Of a DNA stretch of 64,000 bases, positions 12,165 to 23,366 are shown piece by piece. The stretch spans positions 195,178,289 to 195,242,288 of the forward strand of contig OX336391.1 of NCBI GenBank assembly GCA_946902985.2, given 5' to 3'. Each line of letters opens with the position of its first letter. Within the stretch, counting starts at the first letter, position 1. The DNA comes from Meconema thalassinum (taxonomy: Eukaryota > Arthropoda > Insecta > Orthoptera > Tettigoniidae). The notes under the pieces were generated by a model. It did not search any database, was not told where the DNA came from, and saw nothing but the letters and a program-made list of their open reading frames with translations. A program made the position numbers and the translations under genes.

Positions 12165-13180
12165 AGTACCCGGCTTCGCCCGGTGGAATGATGATAATGT
12201 TTTAAGGTCTCCTTAGAAATATAATGGACTTAAAATCTAAGTCATTTGCCCCCAAAGACAATGAGGGAGTAATATCTAGGTCATTTGCCCTTTTGATAAG
12301 GATGATAATAAAAACTACTGTTGAATTGACACGTCAAACTTACAAACTACCGTAATAGAAATACATATTTCAAAATTCACAGGCGAGGAAGACTTATTGT
12401 GTGTGGTGATTAATGGTGGTGTAATGGGCGTAACATCTACTGTAGGTCATTTGCTCTTATGATGAGGATGATAAGGGAAACTACTACCGGTATTGAATTG
12501 TCACTTCAACGTATAATGTACACAATGTACTGTAATAAAAATAACTATATGGCGGCTTCGGTGGCGTATTTGGTAGCATGCTGAGCTTCTATGCCCAAGA
12601 TAGCGGGTTCAAACCCGGCCGAAGCCGTCGGATATTTTAAGAGCGTTAAAAATCCGTCAGTATGCCTTTCTTCGGAGGGGAAGTAAAGCCGGCGGTACCA
12701 TGTCAGATTTATGGCATGTTAAAGAACCTTCCACTAATTACACTTGTGTGAAGCTAAATTGGATAGGTAAACAACGCTCATAGATGTCTACGTCCGTTGC
12801 CAAGAGCCGACTGCAGTGGCATCTAGTAGCTAAGTTCCAAACTTGGCCTAGTAGTCGTTGACGGTGGCGCTTGGCGGTAAAAGTACGAACTATTTGAAGA
12901 ATTCTAAGTTGCAGTTTGTACTTAAATTAAAAAACAGATAACACACACTAATACAGTCATCACAATTTACACCGATTATCAGACAGATTCTACACACACC
13001 CAAAGTACACGGGGCTACATGACCGCGTTGTCGCGGCCCCTAAACTTAAGAACCAACCAACCAAAAATAAATATTTTAAAAATCACAGTCGAGAAAGACT
13101 TTATGCGGCGGTGATTATTGGTATGATGCGCGTAACATCTAGGTCATTTGCACTTATGATGATAATAATAAGGTAATGAA
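12165..13180 (+). repeat. Short tandem units, split by a SINE
   Basis: After 'cccggcttcgcccggt' (12171-12186) come partial tandem copies marked by 'aggtcatttgcncttntgatnag' (near 12283, 12445 and 13140), each with 'gaggaagactt' or a variant. The second and third copies are separated by the SINE at 12552-13070, which therefore inserted into this array. Confidence 0.7.
12552..13070 (+). repeat. Long tRNA-derived SINE (about 520 bp)
   Basis: The head has an A-box 'tggcgtatttggtagcatg' region and B-box 'gggttcaaaccc' (12606-12617). The body includes 'ccttccactaattacacttg' and 'ccgttgccaagagccgactg', and the tail runs 'cagacagattctacacacac' to 'aagaaccaaccaaccaa'. It is flanked by imperfect direct repeats (AAAATAACTAT / AAAATAAATAT). 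Other copies: 44085-44565 (+), 62511-62870 (-), and a tail at 61575-61640 (-). Confidence 0.85.
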
Positions 13181-13945
13181 AAAATGACTACTAAACGAAC
13201 ATGGTGTTATTTTAAAACTGATATAGGTAATTCAGGTGTCTTGCTTCGATGTCTTCCAAAGTCTCAACCTTATTTTCTGGCTTAGGCCTGTACTGGATGC
13301 GTCTAGTGAAAGAGCGTACTGCTCGGCAAAGACAAAGAATATAGGTCCAAGCTGCACGAACCTGAGATGATCGCAGATGATGACGAAATATGATGACACA
13401 CGTTCGGGGTTCCCCGTCCTATACAGATTGACCGGGAATCACTCACTGTTTCGCAACGGCCCTGTGCTGGCATCAGCATAGACAGCAGGAGATAACACGG
13501 CGGGCTCTGGAAAGTACTCTCAAGTCACCGCGCGATGAATCAGCAAGCTATTCTCACAACTGACCCCTCCCCCCCAGGGTCTCACAACTTGTGGGACGTC
13601 GGTTGGCGACCACGGAACCCCAGCTGAGTCTGACATCGCTTCTACTTCCTGGTGCCGGGCTCATTTCAGTTCTCTTTCCTGTCGGCCTCCCTTGGTCAAC
13701 TCTTGTTCTCTTCCGACCCAGACTGTATTAGGGTATCCGAGGGCTAGGGAGTCTTTCAATTTCCCGCCTTAATTGGCTTTGTCTCATCTTTCCTGATACC
13801 CTCATTCTTCGAGGGGTCTGCCTTCTTTTCCTTTTCATAATATCTCCTGTCTTCTGCTCAAGGCCCTCAAAGAGGCAGGGTGTATGTAGACCCACCTCTT
13901 CTGGTACATCCTCAAGGGCTCATGACTGGTGAGTTAGGAAGCTGG
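13181..13945. other. No recognisable gene; GC-richer stretch
   Basis: The segment 13380-13860 is noticeably richer in G+C and pyrimidine tracts than its surroundings. No open frame with family resemblance, no tandem structure. Confidence 0.35.
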
Positions 13946-13949
13946 CAAC

Positions 13950-15880
13950 CCCGAGGAATTCCTGAGCTACATGCAGGGAATGGAGTGGTATGTCAGAAAT
14001 TTCAAGTGGACAGTGTTACGCATCGGGTTCCAAAGGGTAAGTATACACACTTTGTTTTCGATCGGTGAACGATGTAGATTTGTGCCAAAGGGCCTAAATG
14101 CGTGGAATGGAGTGGTCTGTCCGAAATTTCGAGTGGACAGTGTTACTCGTCGAGTTCCAAAGGGTAATTATGTAAAATCTGGTTGAGATCGGTGAAACGG
14201 TGTAGTTTTGTGCCAAGGGCCAAAATGCAGGGAATGGAGTGGCCTGTCCAAATTATAAAGTGGACAGTGTTACTCATCGGGTTCCAAAGGGTAAGTATAC
14301 ACATTTTGTTTCCGATCGGTGAACGATGTAGATTTGTGCCAAAGGGCCTAAATGCGTGGAATGGAGTGGTCTGTCCGAAATTTCGAGTGGACAGTGTTAC
14401 TCGTCGAGTTCCAAAGGGTAATTATGTAAAATCTGGCTGAGATCGGTGAAACGGTGTAGTTTTCTGCCAAAGGGTCAAAAAGCAGGGAATAGTGTGGTCT
14501 GTCCGAAATTTAAAGTGAACAGTGTTACTTGTCGGGTTCTACGGGTAAGTATATAAAATTGGGGCCAGATCGGTGAAACGGTGTAGATTTGTGCCAAACA
14601 GCCTAAATGCAAGGGATGGAGTGACCTCGCCGCAATTTCAAGCAGACAGTGTTAGTCGCAGTGTTCCAAAGGGTAAATATACAAATTTTGGTTGAGATCG
14701 GTGAAACGGTGTAGATTTGGGACAAAGGGCCTAAATGCAGGGAATGGAGTGGTCTGTCCGCTATTTCAAGCAGACAGTGTTACTCGCTGGATACCAAAGG
14801 GTAAGTTTCCGAATATTGGTTCTGATCGGTGAAACGGTGTAGATTTGTGCCAAAGTGCCTAAATGCAGGGAATGGGGTGGTCTGTCCGAAATTTTAAGTG
14901 GACAGTGTTACTCGCAGGGTTCCAAAGGGTAAGTATACAAAGTTTGGTTCAGATCGGTGAAACGGTGTGGATTTGTGCCAAAGGGCCTAAATGCAGGGGA
15001 TGGAGTAGCCTCTCCGCAATTTCAAGCAGACAGTGTTGGTCGCAGTGTTCCAAAGGGTAAATATACAAATTTTGGTTGAGATCGGTGGAACGGTGTAGAT
15101 TTGGGCCAAAGGGCCTAAATGCAGGGAATGCAGTGGTCTGTCCGCAATTTCAAGCAGACAGTGTTACTCGCAGGGTTCCAAAGGGTAAGTATATACATTT
15201 TGGTTCAGATCGGTGAAACGGTGTATATTTGTGCAAAAAGGACCTAAATGCAGGGAATGGCGTGGTCTGTCCGAAATTTCAAGCAGACAGTGTTAGTCGC
15301 AGTGTTCCATAGGGTAAATATACAAATTTTGGTTGAGATCGGTGAAACGGTGTAGATTTGGGCCAAAGGGCCTAAATGCAGGGAATGGAGTGGTCTGTCC
15401 GCAATTTCAAGCAGACAGTGTTACTCGCAGGGCACCAAAGGGTAAGAATACGAATTTTGGTTCTGATAGGTGAAACGGTGTAGATTTGGACCAAAGGGCC
15501 TAAATGCAGGGAATGGGGTAGTCTGTCCGAAATTTTAAGTGGTCAGTGTTACTCGCAGGGTTCCAAAGGGTAAATATACAAATTTTGGTTGAGATCGGTG
15601 AAACGGTGTGGATTTGGACCAAAGGGCCTAAATGCAGGGAATGGGGTGGTCTGTCCGAAATTTCAAGTGGACAGTGTTTCTCGCAGGGTTCCAAAGGTTA
15701 AATATACAACTTTTGGTTCAGATCGGTGAAACGGTGTAGATTTGTGCAAAAGGGCCTAAATGCAGGGCATGGGGTGGTCTGTCCGAAATTTAATGTTGAC
15801 AGGGTTACCCGCAGGGTTCCAAAGGGTAAGTATACAAATTTTGGTTCAGATCGGTGAAACGGTGTAGATTTGTATACATA
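13950..15880 (-). repeat. Tandem array, about 127-bp units x ~15
   Basis: The marker 'gatcggtgaaacggtgtag' or a close variant recurs about every 124-130 bp from 14060 to 15860, together with 'gcctaaatgcagggaatgg' and 'ccaaagggtaagtatac'. A pair of alternating variants at 13980-14440 suggests a two-unit higher-order duplication. The array ends in a (CAGA)n run at 15883-15912. Read on the minus strand, a GTCT microsatellite precedes the tandem units, as in the HINE-like elements of this window, so I place it on that strand. Confidence 0.9.

Positions 15881-15882
<2 letters not shown>

Positions 15883-15912
<30 letters not shown>
15883..15912. repeat. (CAGA)n microsatellite
   Basis: About seven uninterrupted CAGA repeats at the edge of the 127-bp array. 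Confidence 0.95.
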
Positions 15913-15914
<2 letters not shown>

Positions 15915-16023
15915 TTTGTGCTTTATATATATAGAAGAAGATTGATGAGTGAATGTATTTACTTGTAAAATATTATGATGTAAAATCCACCTTGTCAATA
16001 TTAAGATATGTAGTTTATTATTA

Positions 16024-16630
16024 ACTAGCATCCCACCCAGGCTTCGCCCGGTAACTTAAACGATTTACTCAGCGTAAGCTTAAAGGGCACACGGACGACA
16101 ATCCCATACGCAATTTAGAAAAGCCGAGGTGAACAGCGAAGCTCCAAACACATATACTCTTTTCTGAAGCCTTAACTCGACACGACTCGACAGTTTGATG
16201 CTGGCCGAAGCTGGGGTGGTAGGATCACTATTTCGTAAACTCGCTCCCAAAGTAGTAATTTTAATTTCCACTGAATGAAGATTGTTGGTAGAAATGAAAA
16301 CACTTATACTGAGCGATATATTAAAGACAGAGACATGTGTTGCGGACTTTTCATGCTGAACAATTCTTACACTCATAGTAATGTATATACTGTAGATATG
16401 TTTAACGGTTTACCCAGTGTGAGCTTAAATGACTCACGGACGGCAGGTTTTCTTCGGCTCGATTTACTGAAATCGTTATTGCTCGGCTTTCTTTGGTCAT
16501 AACTGAAAGTTTTTTACAGATACCTTCCTCGAGAAATCTTCTACAGAATGGTGAAAACTACACTAAAATCCATCCAATGGTTCTCGAGATTACCCGTTAC
16601 ATCCATGAATCGGGGACTTTGTTTTATATC
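16024..16630. repeat. Repeat edge with CCCGG-TTCG-CCCGG hairpin
   Basis: 'ggcttcgcccggtaactt' at 16038-16055 repeats the palindromic word found at 12171, so the two copies bracket the segment holding the SINE and the 127-bp array. A diverged duplicate follows: 'gatttactcagcgtaagctt' near 16063 and 'ggtttacccagtgtgagctt' near 16406. I do not recognise the element. Confidence 0.45.
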
Positions 16631-17148
16631 TTCGATATAAAATTATATCATCTTCAGCGTTCAAAATTATAGTGTTAACGTTGATAAAATAAAAATGGAT
16701 ATCCTTAGAAATAATTTTGATTAAACTTAAAGTTCCAAATACATTTTATTTTCATTAGCGAATGCTGCTTCTCAGACTGGAGTCGTGATGGATTGTGGTG
16801 AACTTGTGAACACTCATACAGGGAATTGAAATTGTTACTCTCAAGATCCGTCAAAATCACACCTTACTCGCCGGCCCACTCAGTTCGAATAGCTTCAAAA
16901 GCATTTATGTACCCCTCATGGGCCCAACACTTCCGCGCTGATATCGGAATGATTCCCTGTATTACGAGTTTCACTTGAACCAATGATATGCTTCTTGTGT
17001 CAAGCAGATTATACTTGCGTCGGAGTTGAAATTGAATGGTATTGTTCTGACGTAAAATTGTATCTTGAGAATCCGCTGTTCTTGGAGGCATTACAATGTA
17101 AGACGTGGTTTACTCGTATCTAAATACATATGTTATTTGTAACTAATG
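16631..17148. other. No recognisable gene
   Basis: No repeat or coding feature supported. The 75-codon frame at 16864-17091 (-) has no recognisable domain. Confidence 0.35.
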
Positions 17149-17149
17149 G

Positions 17150-17150
17150 C

Positions 17151-17186
<36 letters not shown>

Positions 17187-17720
17187 TGAGTCTTCAGTCT
17201 TTTGACTGGTTTGGTGCAGCCCTCGATATCCACCTGTCCTGAGATAATCGATTCATCTCTACATAGCTACCACACCCTACATCTCAGACAATCTCTTTAA
17301 CATGTTCTAACCTTGGTCTACCCCTACAGTTCTTGTCCTCGACCCTTCCTTCCATAACTAAGCTTGCTATTCCTAGGTGTTTTATTATGTGTCCTACCAA
17401 CCTATCTTCTCTCTTCATTAGCAGTCGCCAGAAACATCTCTTCTCTCTCACTCGTCTTAATACGTCTTCGTTTGTAACCCTATCTACCCATCTGATCTTC
17501 ATCATTCTCCTGTAACACCACATGTCAAACGCCTAAATTCTCCCCTTGTCTGCGGCACCAATAGTCCCAGTTTCACTTCCATAGAGTGCCACGCTCCAGA
17601 CAAAGGCTTTCAAAAATGACTTCTTAATACCTAAATCTATATTCGATGTCAACATATACCTTTTCTGTAGAAATGCTTTCCTTGCCTGAGCCAACCTACA
17701 TTTTATATCCTCTTACTAAT
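17150..17720 (-). pseudogene. LINE reverse transcriptase C-terminus and 3' UTR
   Basis: On the minus strand, 17720 to 17284 encodes the post-palm region of a LINE polymerase: 'L-Y-G-S-E-T' (after the palm), then 'M-W-C-Y-R-R-M' and 'R-V-T-N-E-D-V-L-R-R' followed by 'V-G-H-I-I-K-H' and 'G-R-P-R-L-E'. This order is typical of arthropod RTE/BovB-like or craniofacial-type LINE products. One in-frame stop at about 17535 separates the halves. The 3' end is a (CAA)n tail at about 17149-17185. A second copy of the extreme 3' end is at 2886-3100. Confidence 0.8.
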
Positions 17721-17794
17721 GGCGTAACAGTACATAATCTGGGAACGAGAGCAGTTAAGTTAGAGGAAGCATAATTAATGAATCTTGCACTAAC

Positions 17795-17800
17795 TGTTTC
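17795..17800. repeat. Polinton target-site duplication, left
   Basis: TGTTTC directly precedes the left terminal repeat and recurs as 38353-38358 directly after the right one. Six base pairs is the expected duplication length for Polinton/Maverick integration. Confidence 0.8.
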
Positions 17801-18077
17801 AGTAGTGGAGTAGTGACAGTTCTGCGCCACTCCAGAACCCTCCTTGCCCCACCACTAAGCCTCAGCCATGTTAAATATCTCTCGAATGCATGGTCGGATG
17901 TTGACAAATGAGATGTCGTTGGACTCGAGCTGACATCCTCTTTCTTATGGACCATGTATTATATTTTTCAAAAAAAAATTGAAATTTTTCGTTTTCGAAA
18001 ATAGGCGATAGTTTGAAACCCAAACATGATAGAACGTTGTGCTATGGCTCAAACAAATTGCCTTTATGACCTTTATT

Positions 18078-18174
18078 AGCCTACTTTCGTTTTTTGCAAA
18101 AAATGAAAGTAGACTTATGAGATCACTACAGGGCGAAAAAAAGTGTGTCTGTCTGTGTGTGTGTATGTGTGTGA

Positions 18175-18211
<37 letters not shown>

Positions 18212-19636
18212 CTGAATGTCTGTCCCCCCCTATCAATTCGAACATGGTTAAACCGAATTGAACGAAATTTGGTACAGAGGTAGCACTGGCAAAGGGCACA
18301 TCATTGTCATGTTTTATATTGCCGCCATCTTTAACAAAAGGTAATGGCGGCCACTCAAATGGTCAAAACGTAATAATGCATTACAACCAAACTAATAATC
18401 GGATCTTTACCAAATTTGGTAACAACGTTCCTTCATATGAGGCGCGTCTTGTGCCCAAACTACGAGGTCATCAACCGTACCATTTCAGAATGGCGGCCGT
18501 GTGAATTATGCAAACTTTATAATCCTTAACATGGGACCCACCAGTTCCGACTATCGAACCAAGAATCGTTTAATCTGTTTGAAACGACGTGGCCCGTTTG
18601 AAATTAAAAGTTTATATTTTAATATTATAGTCTAGAAGTGATTTTAAAAAGCTGAGTCGTTTTGGTTATTTGACAAGATGGCAGCTGATCTCTCGTTCTG
18701 ACCTATATTTTATTAATTTCAGTATGTTGCATGCAATATAGGCTAGTGGTAACAAATATATGAACTTTCTATGAAATGAACTCGGTTCAAAATATACTCC
18801 AGTAAAGAAATCGTTTAGTCCAAGTCATGATTTGCTATAACGTGGTATATGTATTGGTTCCTAACGACCTAATACAGTGTGCACGATTGGCTGCGTGGTC
18901 AGCGCGTTAGTCTTTCACCAGGCTGGCCGTGGTTCAAATCCTATCAGAGTTGGACTTTTTTTCTTGATTTTTTTTATATTTATTATTTCTTGAGTACTGA
19001 GACGTTATAAAATAAAGCATTATATGGTGCATTTTGAAATGGAAAATATATATTTAATTAAAACAACATTCACCACCGGAGTGACATCTAGGAGTAATTA
19101 CTTGAACTATGTTATTGGTAACCACAGCCTTCTAGATACGAGCTATGCTCTCTACCGGCCAGTTAGTGAACCCATGTCTACAGTATAATTGCGAAGGTTA
19201 TTATTTTTGCCGATAGAGGGTACACATCCCCAAGATAAGGCGCGATTATCACGGCATCATCAAGCAGTACCGGTACATTGCCTACGTCACAGAAGGGTTT
19301 GGTTTACGCGTCATGGCCTGTCTTCTTCGTTAGCCGCGCGCGATTACAAATTAGCTGTGTAATAGTTATATTAAATATGTTTCTCCCAGTGATACGTTTA
19401 GAGCAACTAGTTGAAATTATTGTAAGTAGTCGGTGTTAATAAACTGAATACCTACGTTGTTTGGAGTGTTTACTGATGAAATTGCAAAATGCTGGGGTAA
19501 ATTATTTGAACGCCACTCCTCAAATCCAGTGTGCCAATTTGCACTTCGAATTGGAAGAAATTAGGAGACAAAGAGTTATAACTATACCCATACATTTAGG
19601 AGAAAGTAGGCTATATGTTCTTTCCTGAACATCTAG
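18078..19636 (+). mobile_element. HINE/DINE-1-like element inserted in the left TIR
   Basis: The right TIR supplies the empty site: 'ctttattttctgtaataaa' there is split here after 'ctttatt' and resumes as 'ttttttgtaataaa'. The insert begins 'agcctactttcg' with an immediate fold-back, carries GTCT/GT microsatellites and one diverged 292-bp-type unit. It ends with 'gaaagtaggcta' (19602-19613), a hairpin (ATGTTC 19615-19620 with GAACAT 19627-19632) and CTAG before a T run. No target duplication is visible apart from T residues, as expected for Helentron-type insertion. Confidence 0.75.
18890..18965 (+). repeat. tRNA-like sequence, probably a SINE head
   Basis: A-box-like 'tggctgcgtggtcagcgcg' and B-box 'ggttcaaatcc' are at tRNA spacing, followed within 15 bases by a T7 run. 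The acceptor ends do not pair, so it is a tRNA-derived repeat inside the HINE-like element and not a tRNA gene. Confidence 0.55.
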
Positions 19637-20891
19637 TTTTTTGTAATAAAACTGCTTTATTTTTTACATTTTTTGAAATCACTCGAATTTTGAAAATCCC
19701 ATATTTTGGAAACTGTGAATTATACAAAAAAGTTTATTTGACGTAAATGAAAGGTCCCAACCCCCTCTATCCCCAAGATAAATTCCAAGACTCTAGGATA
19801 AAACCCTGATAGTAGTGGGATGACAGGGGTTCAGCGGCACTTCTTTTTGAACCCTCCTCGTATCGGCCCCGAACCTGATATCTCGCTAACCAAACATGGG
19901 ATTTGAACATACAGGGTGTCCTAGCACTTGTAGTGATGCCCCCTACTTTCCTATAGGCTCTTTATTTAAATAAAAGACCAAAACTAATAGGTCATCCGCT
20001 TTTAATATTTTCTAAACCCATGGTTGGATTTGAGCATATGGGGTGTCCTAGGAATCGTGGTGAACCCCCTTTTCGTATGGACGTTTTATTTACACTCAAA
20101 AATAGTGCTAGGTTGTAGGTTCAGCTCTACTTAGGAAGTTGTGAGCCCCTGCGACCTTGGAATGGAAGGAGTCATACTAGGAGGGCGTGCTTGGATTAGT
20201 TTTTTTCGTCTCGTTGTGCTCTTTACGGGAATGTAGGTGTCGAAAAGGTGAAAATCTGGAAATATGTTTTTTTTTGGGTCGGGGGGGGGGGGGGGGTAAA
20301 ACCGTGATTTTAGCCTTTTTGCTTTATCTCGCAAACCCATAACGCTACAGACGTGTACGAGGTGTCCTAGGACTCGGGCTAACGCCCCCCTTTCAAGTGT
20401 GGTAGATTTTTTTCTCCAAAAAATAATTCACAAAGGGCCTAACGCCATACATGTTGAAAAAACTTTTTTTCTTTACCTGTTTATAATGTTCATGAAGCGT
20501 GGTAGTTGAGAGAGACGATACTGCTGGGTGTGTGTGTTTCAACGATCCTGTCGCTAACCACAAGGACCATGTTTAATAGAACAATCGCTATTTCGGCGGG
20601 TCGGTGTATGACAGAGCGAGGGTTCGTGTTTCTGATATTTTACCTTTAACGTGTAAACGGTGATGAGAACTTGGTTCTATGTTGGTCGAAGCGAGTAGAG
20701 AAAACAAACTTGCCGAGGAGCAGACGAGCAGGAGGTGAATGTCATTTGAGCTTATTGGAAGGCGCTGATCTGACTTGACAACAGGTGCAATGGAAAATGA
20801 CAAAGACGCGGAGGACGCTTGAAAGTGAGATAATCTGACGACCGTGGTGGCAGGGGAGTGCGAAATGCATGCACACACGTGTGAAACCACC

Positions 20892-21127
20892 TGTACGCTA
20901 AACAAGTTACATCCTGTTTTTGCTTCGTACGTGACAAAATGCAAGTTCATGTGAAATTTGATCTGCCACAGGTGTTCACCTTGGGTTTTGGCTGTCCACG
21001 TGCACGATAACTGTTAACAAGTCACATCCTGTTTGCTTCGTACGTAACAAAATGTAAGTTGACGTGTAATATGATCCAACACACGTGTTCACCTTGGACG
21101 TTATCTGTCCACGTGTCCGATAACAGA
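20892..21127 (+). repeat. 115-bp tandem duplication in the left TIR
   Basis: Two diverged direct copies (junction near 21010) both contain 'cttcgtacgt', 'gtgttcaccttgg' and 'ctgtccacgtg'. The right TIR has one copy (about 36520-36630). The duplication therefore belongs to the left end only. Confidence 0.8.
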
Positions 21128-21145
21128 ATGTTCAAAGCGTGGGAA

Positions 21146-21383
21146 TCGCTGAATCAGTAAAAAGTATGATGCAACTTGTGGGAATGATGTCACAACCAAT
21201 AGATAGGCAAGAGCTGCGAACAGCAGTGGTGGGAGGTGAAGGGGGGAAATGGGGGAGGGGAAATGTATGAGAGAACACAGGTGGAAAGAGAAAGAAATAA
21301 AAGAAATATGTGGAGCTGAGGACTGTACACACAGAGCTATAGGTAGTGTACAACATGTGTGAATAAGTAAAAGGTACACAGGT
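21146..21383. other. Spacer between left TIR and integrase
   Basis: Purine-rich at 21225-21310. The antisense frames seen here lack family resemblance. It probably holds 3' UTR sequence of the leftward integrase transcript. Confidence 0.4.
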
Positions 21384-22295
21384 TCACACAACATGTAATT
21401 TATTGATCCAATAATTAAACGTAGAGTTAAATCCTAACCATTTGACATATAGTTTATTTCCTTTTTGTTTCAACCCTTTTTCCACAAGATAATGCTTAGG
21501 AAATGCTGTTTTCTGAAGTTCATGGAGATAAAATCTACCTTTTATGGGTTGACTGTTGAGGTCCTCGAGTAAATAGGTGACTGGACTGTCCAGGTTGACT
21601 TGATGAATTCGAAATAGTTCAGTCCCCCACTGTGGCGTGTAGCCCTTATTGAATGCACACTTAAATTTGCTCACACGAACAAAATCTCCAATTTTCAGTC
21701 GGTGACGTTTAGGATCGGCTGTTTTTATGGGGTTAAACAGTTTATCCAATCGCTGAATATTTTTAGTCACGAAGCGTGGCTTGGTCCCAATCGTTCTATG
21801 TTTGGTGTCATTGTAACGTGACACTAGCTCAGGTAACATGTCCAACCAGCGATAACTGCCCTGAGCGGTAAACGCTTTCCACATATGGGTTTTCAATGTT
21901 CGGTTGAACCGCTCGACGACACTGGCTTTGAGATTGCTGTACGTGGTGTAATGTTGAATATCCTTAGATTTGAGAAAACTGGAGAAATCCTTGTTGAAAA
22001 ATTCTTTCCCCTGGTCGGTTTGTAGCAGCTGAGGTTGACGTTTGGAGTGTTGAATAATATGTTGAAAGGCCTTGGTAACTAGTGGACCAGACTAGCGACG
22101 GACAGGTTCAACAAAGGCCATTTTGGAATAGACATCAATGACGGTCAACATATAGCGTACACCGTCGTTAACGCCAGCATAGGGTATCATTTCAACCAAG
22201 TCAGCCTGCCAAAGTTCATCCACACCTCTTGAAATCACCTTGAGTCGTGGATAGTAACGCCTAGCTGGGCGATGCAACTCGTTAGCAATACCCAT
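21384..22295 (-). pseudogene. Polinton integrase (DDE recombinase with chromodomain), one nonsense break
   Basis: A retroviral-type integrase that would insert the element and make the 6-bp duplication. From the start at 22295 the frame shows an N-terminal 'E-L-H-R-P-A-R-R' block and the first catalytic Asp in 'W-Q-A-D-L'. The second Asp ('Q-T-D-Q-G') lies near 22013 and the catalytic Glu ('V-V-E-R-F-N') near 21915, so all three DDE residues are present. The C-terminal part holds an SH3-like region ('G-D-F-V-R-V') and ends in a chromodomain-like segment ('L-Y-V-K-W-L-G-F'). An in-frame stop (22092-22094) cuts the first 67 codons from the rest in the same frame. The length, about 303 codons, is close to family size. 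It lies downstream of the unknown leftward gene. Confidence 0.9.
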
Positions 22296-22310
22296 TTTAA
22301 TGGTGAGGGC

Positions 22311-23322
22311 TTAAACAATAATTTTGGCATTTCGAAGTTCTTGTTCAATTTCTTGAATTTCCCAATCGTGACCGGTATGGCCAGCTTGACTTGAGGCATG
22401 CAACTACTGTAGCAACTGAACGAGCTTATTGGGATTGTGGCAGTAGGTAACACCCACAAGGGGTTTTAATGGTTTAAATGTCACTCCCGAAGCGGATGCT
22501 TTACGACGAGTACTTTGACTGGTGGGAAACATTTTTGCAATGATGGTTTTATATTTTTGAGATATATTGGCATTCACTTGTTGAGTGGGATCATACTGTC
22601 TTTTGTGAGCATGGGTATCTAATAAAATGGATTTATATTTGTCAAGATCCTCTGGCGTATAATCATGGGAAGAGGGGTCCGAGATAAGAGCAGCTTTAAC
22701 AGTCCTGGGGTTAATTTATAGTTAATGTTTTTAATGACAGCTTTAGTACGAGCAAATTTAATGGATGAATCGCCAATTTTAAAACTATCATCCTCATAGC
22801 GAACACCATACGTGGTATCAGTGTTTCCAATAAATAGATCGGTGAAATAGGGTTCCAATGTTGATCCATAATATTTTATTAAAATGGTTTTCAGTTGAGC
22901 TTTATGTTGAGGGGTGGCAAAGAGTTGTGAAAACGGAGACGCTCTGGAAGGGCAAGGTGTTTCGACCATGGCCAAGGATTTCTTTTTTCTCAAAAACTCT
23001 GCAAGGGGTGAGGACGTTTTTTGAGGCGTAAACACTTGTTCCTCCTCATCCTCAACTTCGCTAACACTACTCAAATCTTCCTGTTCCTGTTCGTCTTCCT
23101 CTTCCTCAGGGTCATCGTGCAGCGTCTGAGTGGCTTGTGAAACGGTGGGTAGCGTTTCAGATGGCTTGAAAGAGGGTTTCAACATGGCTTTTAGCGGAGG
23201 TACTTAATGTTGTTGAATAAACGAAGCATGATCGGCACGCGATCGTTTCAATTGACGAAACTTTTGGCGAATAGTATTTTTGCTCTAATAATATGCTTTT
23301 TCAATTGACTCTCTGCTAACGC
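22311..23322 (-). pseudogene. Conserved Polinton protein of unknown function, broken
   Basis: The main open part (22619-23185, 188 codons) has a very acidic stretch (residues about 25-50) and then 'D-T-T-Y-G-V-R', 'K-I-G-D-S' and 'T-P-G-L-L-K-L-L', which I recognise as conserved in an uncharacterised protein found next to the integrase in many arthropod Polintons. The usual continuation ('Y-T-P-E-D-L-D-K-Y') is in another frame after a shift near 22690 and runs to a stop at 22311, with one internal stop near 22402. The N-terminal part, from about 23322, is also frameshifted and carries a stop near 23205. Function unknown; the basic N-terminal block and acidic middle are the only features visible. 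Confidence 0.7.
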
Positions 23323-23366
23323 CATGGTGTCTTGACAAATAACTTGCCGGGGAATGAGACAGGGCC

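Larger units (their letters stand above)
17801..21145 (+). repeat. Polinton left terminal inverted repeat
   Basis: The reverse complement aligns with 36501-38352 along its length, interrupted by the Helentron-like insertion at 18078-19636. The outer ends differ slightly (AGTAGTGGAG against AATTGTGGAG), then match well ('tagtgacagttctgcgccac'). It also has a tandem duplication (20892-21127) that the right repeat lacks, and a poly-G run at about 20281-20296. No gene is assigned within the repeat. Confidence 0.9.

Noticed and set aside
12171..16055. Treating the two CCCGG-TTCG-CCCGG words as the ends of one 3.9-kb transposon
   Set aside because: They are in the same orientation rather than inverted, and no target duplication is visible; left as repeat edges.
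18890..18965. Possible tRNA gene
   Set aside because: Promoter boxes are present but the acceptor stem does not pair, and it lies inside a mobile element, so it is treated as a SINE head.
20588..20950. 120-codon frame in the left TIR with a mirror-image copy at 36564-36928
   Set aside because: Present twice only because the TIRs are inverted copies. The mirrored frame is changed by indels, and no motif or family resemblance is visible.
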